From Dehalobacter sp. 12DCB1 (GTDB lineage: Bacteria; Bacillota; Desulfitobacteriia; Desulfitobacteriales; Syntrophobotulaceae): DNA of 64,000 bases. Of the stretch, positions 32,533 through 40,353 are shown one piece after another. The stretch is taken from NCBI RefSeq assembly GCF_004343605.1, contig NZ_POSF01000014.1, positions 186,001 through 250,000 of the forward strand, given 5' to 3'. How positions within the stretch are numbered: position 1 is the stretch's first letter; each line of letters opens with the position of its first letter. The position numbers were made by a program, and so were the translations under genes. The notes beneath the pieces are model-generated. The model saw nothing but the letters and a program-made list of their open reading frames with translations, was not told the DNA's origin and searched no databases.

Positions 32533-32789
32533 TCATCCTTCTCGATTTCACCGGCACGCGAGCGGTTCTGTAACTTCGGAACTTCATTGGGGATACGCAC
32601 CAAGATATCTGATAGTTCACAATCTAAGGCCTCACATATGAGGTCAAGGTGTTCAAGGCTTACACGATCACTGATTTCGTGATACATCTCATTTATTGTG
32701 GTTGGGCGTATTCCCGTCTTGCGTGCGAGGTCGGCCTGCGTCCAGCGAAGCTCGCCAAGCTTCGTGGATAGTAAAATTCTAACAGCCAT
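32529..32789 (-). CDS. XRE-family regulator, second copy
   Basis: 86 residues, helix-turn-helix of the YozG/HTH_26 type: LSTKLGELRWTQADLARKTG, IRPTTINEMYHEISDRVSLE and LDLICEALDCELSDILVRIP, with a 20-residue charged tail. The upstream region (32790-32870) holds paired words CTAACATCATGCGTTA and TAATTCGTTAGATTA that could be its own operators. It bounds the plus-strand cargo genes on the right, opposite the other XRE gene. It is probably an autoregulated prophage repressor; which of the two controls lysogeny cannot be told here. Confidence 0.8.
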   Translation of the reverse strand: MAVRILLSTKLGELRWTQADLARKTGIRPTTINEMYHEISDRVSLEHLDLICEALDCELSDILVRIPNEVPKLQNRSRAGEIEKDD

Positions 32790-32884
32790 GCGCCTCTGCT
32801 CCTTCGGGGATATTCTAACATCATGCGTTAAATAAAACTGTAATTCGTTAGATTATCACCATATACGTTATCTGGAGCAGGGAA

Positions 32885-32937
32885 ATAAAAAAAATGCCCC
32901 CTCTCGGAAGGGTTTAATCCTCCGGAGGGGGCATTTT
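32885..32937 (-). terminator. terminator of the prophage late (lysis) transcript
   Basis: AAAATGCCCCCTC (32891-32903) and GAGGGGGCATTTT (32925-32937) form a 13-bp stem. On minus it runs into eight or more Ts (complement of 32886-32894). It lies 12 bases after the holin-like gene. Confidence 0.85.
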
Positions 32938-32948
32938 CTTCTGAAAAA

Positions 32949-33410
32949 TTATATTGTACTGGGCGGCTCATCGCCACTTGATCTATCACTGGCGCGGATC
33001 GCCGTGAACGTTTCGTTTATTGATCCGTTCTCCTTGTTTTCAATATAATTATTAACTGTTTTACTTGTATTATCTCCAAATTTAGCATTGATAAATGAAG
33101 CTATTTTGCCTATATTCTCTTTTCCGTAGAATAATAAGGATGCTACCAGGAGCATACTGAGAGCCATTACGAGTGTGACGTCTTGTCCGTCTATCTGCAT
33201 AATGACAATGTTGGGCACCAAAAGGCCGGCAACATAAACCAAGAGAATGGCGAGAGCAACGACCAATCCTTTTAAGAGACCGTTGACAAATTTAGTCTTA
33301 TCGAATTGCCTTGCCAAAATTGCGTTCATGCTGCCAAGTAAAATATTGGCACAGATCAAAAGCACTAAGGACAGAGCGATTTTCACCAATACAATGTCGA
33401 TGGTAAACAT
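32949..33410 (-). CDS. probable phage holin
   Basis: 153 residues. Three membrane helices in the first 105 residues: IALSLVLLICANILLGSMNA, LLKGLVVALAILLVYVAGLL and LVMALSMLLVASLLFYGKEN. A polar, charged tail of about 45 residues follows. Size, topology and place at the end of the lysis genes, downstream of a lysin and a DUF6527 gene, fit a phage holin of the phi29/holin-4 kind. No motif proves it. Its last base lies 12 bases before the operon terminator. Confidence 0.65.
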   Translation of the reverse strand: MFTIDIVLVKIALSLVLLICANILLGSMNAILARQFDKTKFVNGLLKGLVVALAILLVYVAGLLVPNIVIMQIDGQDVTLVMALSMLLVASLLFYGKENIGKIASFINAKFGDNTSKTVNNYIENKENGSINETFTAIRASDRSSGDEPPSTI

Positions 33411-33450
33411 ATAGAATCCTCCTTAAATAAGCCGCTGTAGCGCAGTTATT

Positions 33451-33813
33451 CTATAAATCTATTTCCGGTAAATCTACTGTTTGCCCGGATAGTTTATGGG
33501 TTGAATCAGACAGAAATTGTATTTTCCCATCTGTTACGAATGAATGACAGACAGTACATTTGAACGGCGCCGGTTCTCCTTGATTCCGTTCGCTGTATGT
33601 GCACCAGCAATCTCCTTTATGCTCTGGGATATAATGCCCGCTTCTTACCAGTATTGAAGGGCGCAGCGTTGGCTTTTCCTGTTCTCCGTTAAAGTCCCAT
33701 TTATGAGGCCCTTCTGTTGGCATGGCATGATATTCCTCACATCCCGGACACCAAATATAGACGACCGGTATCTCCCGGTCGCCCTCGGTTCTTCTTCTTA
33801 ATGCTGCTTTCAT
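33451..33813 (-). CDS. DUF6527 family protein
   Basis: 120 residues from the ATG at 33813, one base after the lysin stop, which suggests coupling. Zinc-ribbon-like WCPGCEEYHAMPTEGPHKWD, then EKPTLRPSILVRSG, a CWCTYSE / CTVC pair and SFVTDGKIQFLSDSTHKLSG. This Cys-rich layout with WxFNG, PTxxPS and the final STHxLxGQTVDLP matches the family I know as DUF6527, common beside phage lysis and tail genes. Its role is unknown. Confidence 0.75.
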   Translation of the reverse strand: MKAALRRRTEGDREIPVVYIWCPGCEEYHAMPTEGPHKWDFNGEQEKPTLRPSILVRSGHYIPEHKGDCWCTYSERNQGEPAPFKCTVCHSFVTDGKIQFLSDSTHKLSGQTVDLPEIDL

Positions 33814-33814
33814 C

Positions 33815-35686
33815 TTACAATGTTTTGGCGTATTGGGCAGCCAGGATTGCTGTCTCAGGAGCGCCTGATCCACAGCAATTTGTTACATTTGGATGATTAG
33901 TCACTTCTGACCCGCCGATTACTACAAGGTGTTTTGCGGCCATGGCGTCCTTGTGAGTATTGGCATTATCACCGTTTCGGCAGAACATCGCACATCTACC
34001 GAGCCTATTTGAAACCATTAAAGCACTCGAAAAATCATCCGTCTTGAAATACATTACAGCATGTTCCAATTTAAAAGCCTCCTCTATTGAATAATTAATA
34101 TATGGGAGCTTGCCGTGTTTCGCCCACACCCGGCCATCAAGGCCAGGAATAGCGCCGATGTTTCGGCAAGCGGTGATCTGTACCCCGTTTTCCCATTCGG
34201 GAGTACATTCGACAACCTTACCGGCGCCGATATAAACTCCGATATGCCCGGGTAACCATACCGCCTCCCCGGGTACAATTTTGGAGAAGTCCGTACTTAC
34301 CTCTGAGCATTTGTTGATCATGGTATCAGCGTCAATGTCCTGAACGCCGTTGGAATTGTAGATTGCCCCGCCATTATCTTTGGACGCGTCCCCGGACCAT
34401 CCCCACAAGATACCTTTTATCAATCCGGCGCAATCAAAACCGAAGTATCCTTTACCGATCAGGGATTTCATGTAAGCGACCTTGGTATCCGTATAATGAT
34501 CAGGATATTGTGCGGCCTTGGCGTTGATCAGCGCTGCGGTAACGGGCGCCCCGAATGTCCCCCACATGTAAACTGTCTTATAATTTTGGGCTACGCTTAT
34601 TGCTCGTTTAATAAAGTCCTGAGAGGATAGAGCCGAGGAAAAAACATTATTTGAAAAAGTAATAAACGATGTCCCATAATGCGATACACCAGCAGGGTCT
34701 ACCCATCTGAACAGGCCGCTTTCTTCACCTTCTTTGTTACAAGAAAGGTTGAAGGTAGCAATGCCGTTATTGTCAGTAACCGCTGAATCGGAATAGCGAG
34801 ATATTCCGCCGTAATCAACCGTTATTTTTTGATCGGGAACGGGAATACCGTTATCCTTGGTGGCTACTTGGATTGTAACGTTTTGACCAATTTGGGCGGT
34901 TGCCTTACCGGGAGTAATATCGATCGTAAAATTATGTGGCTTTGGGGTCAGCGCAGACAGATCCGCTTGGAGTTGGGTCATATCAAAACCATCGGGAGAT
35001 TTCCCGTTGACAAGAAATTCCTCTGACAACTGCGCCCAGGCTTCGTCACAATAAGCCTTAAACCAGTCTATAGACATTTTTTGTTCTTTCCCCCATGTTA
35101 CGACGTTTATCCATTGGCCATCAAAAGAGATAAATTCAACGTCATGGCCACCTATCACCCGACTGTCGTTTTCAGTTATCGTCCAGGGCTGCCCGGCGTA
35201 AAACTGATCCATGGCTGTTTGCGTGAGGAGAATACCAAGTTTAGTGTCCGAGAACAGGTATGTCGCCATAAGGATTTCGTTAAAATCCAAAATGTCAAGC
35301 AACAAAAATGCTTTGATTTTATGCCTCTGTCCGCTGGCATCTATAAATCCTGTTTTTCTCCCGTAGTCAAGAGCATCACGGAGATATGCTCCATTGTCCG
35401 TGCTTGGATCGTTGGGGTCAAACCCGGTTACGGCGGCGTAATCGCTGAGAACATCCTGCACCGTAAACAGAACCGGATGTCCTCCTTCAGCAGTCCATAG
35501 CATGACGGCGTGTGCGGCACCGGCGAAAACGCAATTTCCGTATTGATCATTACCGAGCATTCCCCAGTCTGCTATCTGCGCTTTGGGCCCAAAAGAGGCA
35601 GGAAGCGGAGGCAATTCCCCCGTCAAATACGTCTTGAACCTAAAATCTTTTTCTTTTGAAGCATACGGTTTTTTTCCAAATTTCAA
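33815..35686 (-). CDS. multi-domain phage lysin with two cysteine-peptidase domains
   Basis: 623 residues. Domain 1 (about 25-235) is papain-like: Gln and Cys in GNDQYGNCVFAGAAHAVMLW, the His in VIGGHDVEFISFD and a TWG turn (INVVTWGKEQKMS) in place of NSWG. Domain 2 (about 250-345) is an Ig-like beta-sandwich (DNGIPVPDQKITVDYGG, ATFNLSCNKEGEES). Domain 3 (about 360-525) is NlpC/P60-like with FDCAGLIKG and GHIGVYIGAGKVVEC. The C-terminus (about 535-623, YFKTDDFSSALMVSNRLGRC then KHLVVIGGSEVTNH) resembles a cell-wall-binding repeat. It probably degrades peptidoglycan at lysis or entry. No signal peptide. Confidence 0.75.
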   Translation of the reverse strand: MKFGKKPYASKEKDFRFKTYLTGELPPLPASFGPKAQIADWGMLGNDQYGNCVFAGAAHAVMLWTAEGGHPVLFTVQDVLSDYAAVTGFDPNDPSTDNGAYLRDALDYGRKTGFIDASGQRHKIKAFLLLDILDFNEILMATYLFSDTKLGILLTQTAMDQFYAGQPWTITENDSRVIGGHDVEFISFDGQWINVVTWGKEQKMSIDWFKAYCDEAWAQLSEEFLVNGKSPDGFDMTQLQADLSALTPKPHNFTIDITPGKATAQIGQNVTIQVATKDNGIPVPDQKITVDYGGISRYSDSAVTDNNGIATFNLSCNKEGEESGLFRWVDPAGVSHYGTSFITFSNNVFSSALSSQDFIKRAISVAQNYKTVYMWGTFGAPVTAALINAKAAQYPDHYTDTKVAYMKSLIGKGYFGFDCAGLIKGILWGWSGDASKDNGGAIYNSNGVQDIDADTMINKCSEVSTDFSKIVPGEAVWLPGHIGVYIGAGKVVECTPEWENGVQITACRNIGAIPGLDGRVWAKHGKLPYINYSIEEAFKLEHAVMYFKTDDFSSALMVSNRLGRCAMFCRNGDNANTHKDAMAAKHLVVIGGSEVTNHPNVTNCCGSGAPETAILAAQYAKTL

Positions 35687-35744
35687 AGTAACATCTCCTT
35701 TTATATTTTATAGAGAATCAGATGCTCAGGATCAACGCCTTCCC

Positions 35745-36050
35745 CTAAACCAATTTTCCAATAACTCCACCGATCCCAGCAGCAACAAGTAGCTGTATTA
35801 TTTGACCGACAACGCTTTCCCATCGTTTAGCTGGTTTGGATTCAATCGTCCGGATCCTATCTTCGTGGTCACCGCTTTTTTCGCCGTATTTTTCCATAAG
35901 CGTAGTCAGCCTGACAATGGCCTCTTGGACATCTTTTATGTCCCCATCGTGCCTTGCGATAGCAGTCTTATCATTACTAAGATAATTTTCAAGGGCTTTA
36001 TGACGCTCATTGCAAGCATCTTTTGAAACCGCAGGTGTTGTGCTTTCCAA
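35745..36050 (-). CDS. xhlA: XhlA-like hemolysin/lysis accessory protein
   Basis: 101 residues. Coiled-coil body (ERHKALENYLSNDKTAIARH, VQEAIVRLTTLMEKYGEKSG) and one C-terminal membrane helix (SVVGQIIQLLVAAGIGGVIG). This is the XhlA layout of PBSX-type phages, where XhlA works with the holin and amidase in host lysis. Located between the tail genes and the lysin. The N-terminal part has ACNERHKALE with a single Cys. Start at 36050 has GGAGGATG upstream. Confidence 0.8.
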   Translation of the reverse strand: MESTTPAVSKDACNERHKALENYLSNDKTAIARHDGDIKDVQEAIVRLTTLMEKYGEKSGDHEDRIRTIESKPAKRWESVVGQIIQLLVAAGIGGVIGKLV

Positions 36051-36186
36051 ATCATCATCCTCCTATCCAAACAAATAAAAGTATCCTCTGTTGATTTTTT
36101 TCTAAAAAAGTGTGTGTTAAGTTGAATCGCTCCTTTCTGAATTTTTTTTGTCTGCCTCCTTTCACGGTCGGTTATTTGGCTATGAG

Positions 36187-36207
36187 AAAAACGCCTAAAG
36201 AGGCGTT
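36187..36207 (-). terminator. terminator at the end of the tail-gene transcript
   Basis: AACGCCT (36190-36196) and AGGCGTT (36201-36207) with a four-base loop, followed on minus by TTTTTCTC. It overlaps the stop codon of a 30-codon gene. The lysis genes downstream would need read-through or a separate promoter. Confidence 0.7.
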
Positions 36208-36298
36208 AATCATCGGGATCATTTTTTGTGGCTCCATAAATAAAGGCCCAATAAAGCAAAACTAGAAAGATCCAAATACCCGCAATTGTCCAGCCCAT
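36206..36298 (-). CDS. 30-residue single-helix membrane peptide
   Basis: Encodes MGWTIAGIWIFLVLLYWAFI then YGATKNDPDD, a single hydrophobic helix with a polar acidic tail. GAAGG lies six bases before the ATG at 36298; ATG at 36304 is closer to that site and less likely. Too short for ordinary gene callers but with a good ribosome site, membrane-protein composition and its own terminator. It lies between a CmpB-type membrane protein and the XhlA-like gene, so a lysis accessory (pinholin-like or regulatory) role is possible but unproven. Confidence 0.6.
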   Translation of the reverse strand: MGWTIAGIWIFLVLLYWAFIYGATKNDPDD

Positions 36299-36362
36299 TA
36301 TCATACCTTCTTTATATAAATATAAAAAAATACACCTTACGGTGTTCTGTCGCTCTTTGAAT

Positions 36363-36803
36363 CTATTTACCTGTAATCAGTTCCAAATATATCTCCTTGA
36401 GCCTGTACGGATCTCCTTCCTGGTAGAGTCGAAATCTCAACCAATCATCCAGCCAAATGTTAAAAGGCATTAAGAAGAACCAAAGTGCTGCGAATTGCGG
36501 GCATATCTGGCCGTAAATGTTTCCAGGTTTAGCTGAATAATCCCAAATTCCGAGGCCAAGCCATACGTTGAGAATCAGGCCAGATCCTAGCTCGATCGCC
36601 AGCACGATGAGCGTACCAATGACGCACTGCTGCCAAATCTTAAGGCGGTAATACCTCGGGTATTGGTTTAATAGCCCAACCAGCACCGCAGCAGTGCCGC
36701 CTACAAAGAGCATGGAGATATTTGTCCAGCCTCGTGCGAAACCTTCCATCGTGAGGTATACCATGCCCATGAGGAAACCTAAGACCAAACTTTTTTTGAC
36801 CAT
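36363..36803 (-). CDS. CmpB-type putative ABC transporter permease-like membrane protein
   Basis: 146 residues, four membrane helices. The conserved core RYYRLKIWQQCVIGTLIVLA, IELGSGLILNVWLGLGIWDY and SAKPGNIYGQICPQFAALWF is that of the small family annotated as putative ABC transporter permease (CmpB). The GLG-I-WDYS-x-x-P-x-N-x-x-GQICP stretch is its hallmark. No ATPase partner is here; in phages of Clostridia the gene is often found near the lysis module. The start at 36803 lies 25 bases inside the end of the preceding gene. Confidence 0.75.
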   Translation of the reverse strand: MVKKSLVLGFLMGMVYLTMEGFARGWTNISMLFVGGTAAVLVGLLNQYPRYYRLKIWQQCVIGTLIVLAIELGSGLILNVWLGLGIWDYSAKPGNIYGQICPQFAALWFFLMPFNIWLDDWLRFRLYQEGDPYRLKEIYLELITGK

Positions 36804-37423
36804 GATATCGCTTCCACTTCTTCAATAGTAGTACAAGCCAAAACAGCAACCTTCAATGTTTCAAATGTTTTAATCCTTTCCGTTTTGAAAATCGCCCCAT
36901 CCGTTGCCAATTGGGTCATCTGTGCCAAAGTGAAATCAGTGCAGATGCTTTCATTTGCTGATTTCCACTGCGGAATGATTGCAGGGTTCAAGGTTGCCAA
37001 TGTTGCCTGTGCAATAATGTTTGATTGGTCATCCCTGCTGTTGGTGTACCACTCACTTGTTCCCCTGGCAGTAGAATAAAAGCCTGTAAGAATTTCTTCT
37101 TCACAGGCTTTTGAAAGTTCAAATATTTTGTTGGTTTGGTAATCCAGTAAGGTTGAAGGGGAAGTGATTGGGGGAATCTCACCAAGTTTTTTCTTTATTT
37201 TTATTAGTTCTTGTTCAGGTGAGATATACTCAACATAATTAGGATTTAGATAGAATCCATTAGTTGAATCATAACAATACTTCTGGGGAACTACATCCGC
37301 AGGGGTTATCACGTTAATCACGCTGCCCATCGGGAAGATGCATCCATTGATGAGTTTGCCGTTTTCTTTTTGTTCGTAGGTGTCCATGACCGCGAGAACT
37401 ACTTCATTTTCCACTAGAATCAT
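36779..37423 (-). CDS. phage tail-fibre-associated protein, DUF4376-like
   Basis: 214 residues. The N-terminal half is a small beta-rich module (EQKENGKLINGCIFPMGSVI). The C-terminal half has CEEEILTGFYSTARGTSEWY, TNSRDDQSNIIAQATLATLN and AIFKTERIKTFETLKVAVLA. The FYSxARGxxxWYxxSRDDQxNI pattern is that of DUF4376-type domains found next to phage tail fibres, perhaps as fibre chaperone or tip. GGAGG precedes the ATG at 37423. It directly follows the tail fibre gene. Confidence 0.7.
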   Translation of the reverse strand: MILVENEVVLAVMDTYEQKENGKLINGCIFPMGSVINVITPADVVPQKYCYDSTNGFYLNPNYVEYISPEQELIKIKKKLGEIPPITSPSTLLDYQTNKIFELSKACEEEILTGFYSTARGTSEWYTNSRDDQSNIIAQATLATLNPAIIPQWKSANESICTDFTLAQMTQLATDGAIFKTERIKTFETLKVAVLACTTIEEVEAISWSKKVWS

Positions 37424-37429
37424 ATTAAA

Positions 37430-39826
37430 TTACCTCCAATCATAACATTGAATTGATTGCCCAGCTGTGCCACCTGTTTTTGCCATACCCTGGGTTCTAT
37501 TATCAAGTAAAATATGCTTTGTACACCCATAACTTGATTGAGTAGAGCTTATATATGTCGCAATAAAATCCCTCTCGCTCATCGCCACCAAATCGGATGA
37601 GTTATAGATTGCTGTTGTTGTTATATTCTTACCTTCAACGGTAACTGTCGTTCCCGAGATTTTTAAGGCGATTATTCCGTAATAAAAAACAATAACTGCA
37701 TTGTCAGAACCACCAGCCATGACTATTACATGAGATGTCGAATTATAATATATTTGCACCGCAGTTCCAACAACGACAGTTGTTCCAGATACTGTTAATA
37801 CTACGGCACAGGTGCCATTAATTGTTGAACTAAATGTAACCAAAACCCTGCTACTATCTAAGGCAACACCTGTGATATAGGTACAGTTTGTATTATTTAT
37901 CGTGTACTGTGAACCTGCCGTAATTGTAGTCCCTGAAATAGTCAATACACGACACATTGAATAATAAGTTGAACCGGCTTCCCTATACATTACCAAGAAT
38001 TTTGTACTACTTAATTTTGCGAGTGAATTATATTGGCATTGTAGGGTCTCGTATACCAATGGTGTACCCAATGTAAATGTAGTTCCAGAAATTGTGGCAA
38101 CTACAGCTGTCCCGTAATAGGAGTTTGAAGTGTTTCTGTAAGTAACCAATACATGGGTATCGTCAACCATCATACAATCGAAACTATTGCTACTCCCAAT
38201 ACTGGTTATAGTACCTTTGGTCACCGTTGTCCCTGACACTGATAAAACTACCCCGAATAAAGCATTTGTATTATAGGCAAGAAATGCTTTACTACTACTC
38301 AAAGCGGTTATAGCCATACCATCGGATGAGGTTGTTTCAATTGTCAATGCTGTCCCATATGAGAAAGTTTTATCAGTATTTATTGTAATAACCTTTGCAT
38401 AAATATAATTCAAGCAATATACAACGAGTATATGTGTATCATCTAATTTAGTAGCAGTTACATTAGATACAGTACCTGTACCAAATACATTTTCATCTAG
38501 TACAGTTGGATAGCACTTTGGATTTCTTACTTGCCCATTGATGAATTCAACAAGTCCACCTGCTGATATTGTCTCACCTGCTGATATTGTGTAACTAGCA
38601 ACTATTGAATTCAATGGTTCCGGAAGCGTTCCATCAACACCAAATATATTCACACCAGACTTGATATTCCCTGCCACAAAATCAGCATCAGTAATGGTAA
38701 CCTTATCATCCACGCCATCCCGGTATCCATCAGAAGCGAGAAGTTTCAGCGTCGTGCCCGAAACCTCGCTAGATAGAGCCGCAGTCTCTCCAGCCCTATT
38801 TGGCATCATTCCATCAATCAATCCGTTCTCTGTACCCACACTGTATCCAGTTAGAGTTTGGGCAGCTCCGGCTGTTCCATATTCCCCCCCTTCACCCAAT
38901 AACTGAAAATTTACGCCATCCCGGATAAAGGAGTATATTCCAGCCTTTGGTTTGAAATCGTTACCGTCTGGCTTTTTCAGCGTCCGCGCTGTACCATCGG
39001 ATGAAATATTAAGGGTCGCTGTACCTGTAGCGGCGGCATTAAATTTAACGCTGAACTTCGCACCATCACCTATCACTTTTGTGCTTGTTAAGCTGTAAAT
39101 ATTTCCGTTATTCGTAGTTATACCAAGATGAGGTACATGCAGCGCATTGTCTAGCAAATGGTTCGTAAGAGCGTCAGCATTGCCCTTAACCGTCTCGTTC
39201 GTTCGCCCTGCCCCAGCTAAATTACTAAGGTCACTATCCAATGCATATTGCGAATGCGGATCAGCTGCTGCGACGTGGGCGGCGTCCGCCTGGTCAGCAT
39301 GGGTCTGTGCTGCGGCTTGAGCTGCATTAGCTTTGGCCTGGGCCCCGGCGACCGTTTCAGTGTCCGTCAGCATACCGATCGTCACATAGGCAGCCAGGTC
39401 GATATTGCCTTCGATCGTAGCCTCGTTGCCTACAAATACGTTGACAACATAATCATTGACAAAATTGGGACTTTCCGCGGCCGCTGGAATATAGTCCGGT
39501 GTGTCCGCCTGGATAATCATGAATAACACATCGGTCGGATCAGTGTCCAGCTTGGCGAATATCCCGATTTGATGCAAGTCGAAGCCCGTTTCTACGGAAG
39601 CGTTGGTGAGCTGCAGCCTTAATTTCGCGATATTGTCAGTATGACTGACCGCAGTGATCGACAGATTCTTCACCATACCTGTTACCGCAACCTGAGACGC
39701 CAGGGCTTCTACAGCTACTGTTCCGGATCCGCACTGGGCTTTCGTGAAGTTGAAAATATGCCCTGATATACCGGCCAGCAGAGCCGCGCCGGCAGTCGTT
39801 ACAACCGTCGTCCATCTCGAACTCAT
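37430..39826 (-). CDS. phage tail fibre with C-terminal seven-repeat (beta-propeller-like) domain
   Basis: 798 residues. The first 165 residues form the virion-attachment part: MSSRWTTVVTTAGAALLAGI, then KLRLQLTNASVETGFDLHQI and PDYIPAAAESPNFVNDYVVN. A helical, Ala-rich segment follows (AGAQAKANAAQAAAQTHADQ), then a middle stalk. From about residue 465 to 785 seven units of 43-50 residues recur, each with a strand like DDTHVLVTYRN and a second like VVATISGTTFTLGT. The regularity suggests a beta-propeller that binds the host surface. It ends with a Gly-rich tail and CYDWR. Overlaps the preceding gene by four bases. Confidence 0.85.
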   Translation of the reverse strand: MSSRWTTVVTTAGAALLAGISGHIFNFTKAQCGSGTVAVEALASQVAVTGMVKNLSITAVSHTDNIAKLRLQLTNASVETGFDLHQIGIFAKLDTDPTDVLFMIIQADTPDYIPAAAESPNFVNDYVVNVFVGNEATIEGNIDLAAYVTIGMLTDTETVAGAQAKANAAQAAAQTHADQADAAHVAAADPHSQYALDSDLSNLAGAGRTNETVKGNADALTNHLLDNALHVPHLGITTNNGNIYSLTSTKVIGDGAKFSVKFNAAATGTATLNISSDGTARTLKKPDGNDFKPKAGIYSFIRDGVNFQLLGEGGEYGTAGAAQTLTGYSVGTENGLIDGMMPNRAGETAALSSEVSGTTLKLLASDGYRDGVDDKVTITDADFVAGNIKSGVNIFGVDGTLPEPLNSIVASYTISAGETISAGGLVEFINGQVRNPKCYPTVLDENVFGTGTVSNVTATKLDDTHILVVYCLNYIYAKVITINTDKTFSYGTALTIETTSSDGMAITALSSSKAFLAYNTNALFGVVLSVSGTTVTKGTITSIGSSNSFDCMMVDDTHVLVTYRNTSNSYYGTAVVATISGTTFTLGTPLVYETLQCQYNSLAKLSSTKFLVMYREAGSTYYSMCRVLTISGTTITAGSQYTINNTNCTYITGVALDSSRVLVTFSSTINGTCAVVLTVSGTTVVVGTAVQIYYNSTSHVIVMAGGSDNAVIVFYYGIIALKISGTTVTVEGKNITTTAIYNSSDLVAMSERDFIATYISSTQSSYGCTKHILLDNRTQGMAKTGGTAGQSIQCYDWR

Positions 39827-40353
39827 GCGTCTATTACCTCCTCTTTGTATTGTGTCATTGCGCCTCCTACATAAAAGCTGGTCTCAAACGTGCTTAACAC
39901 GGTAATGACCAGATCCAGGTGTGCCGGGATTTTTTTAAGCAAAATGAAATAGAAATCACCAAGAATAAAGGTATCCTCGATATCCCTTGTCACACGGACA
40001 TTGATGGTGCTGGCCGCGAAAGTCACATCTGTGGGAGACGGTGTGAAGACCTTGATCAGCTCCTTGATTTCTGTGGCACCGATCCGGTTGTTACCCACAA
40101 AAAAGGAGGCTATAAGCCTCTTTCGGTCCTCCAATGTCCGCGCCGGGTCAAAGGGGATTTGCATGAACTTTTCCAGCCTAGTGACGGCATCAGCGCCGGC
40201 CAGAAAAACGAAGTTATTATCCCTGGCCTGCATCGTGTCCTCGTGTACTCCGTCCATCTGCACGCCCAGAGCGGCCAGATAAGCCGCAGCCTCCTGCAGT
40301 TGTTGATAAAACTCCGGGAGATAGGTCTTTAGCTCATCAAATTTAGCCAACAT
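39823..40353 (-). CDS. phage tail protein, YmfQ/DUF2313 family
   Basis: 176 residues. Starts inside the end of the baseplate J gene (11-base overlap). LAKFDELKTYLPEFYQQLQE at the N-terminus, ARDNNFVFLAGADAVTRLEK, FVGNNRIGATEIKELIKVFT and the tail HLDLVITVLSTFETSFYVGG match the YmfQ family, the baseplate wedge component between gpJ and the fibre in Mu- and PBSX-like phages. Confidence 0.85.
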   Translation of the reverse strand: MLAKFDELKTYLPEFYQQLQEAAAYLAALGVQMDGVHEDTMQARDNNFVFLAGADAVTRLEKFMQIPFDPARTLEDRKRLIASFFVGNNRIGATEIKELIKVFTPSPTDVTFAASTINVRVTRDIEDTFILGDFYFILLKKIPAHLDLVITVLSTFETSFYVGGAMTQYKEEVIDA

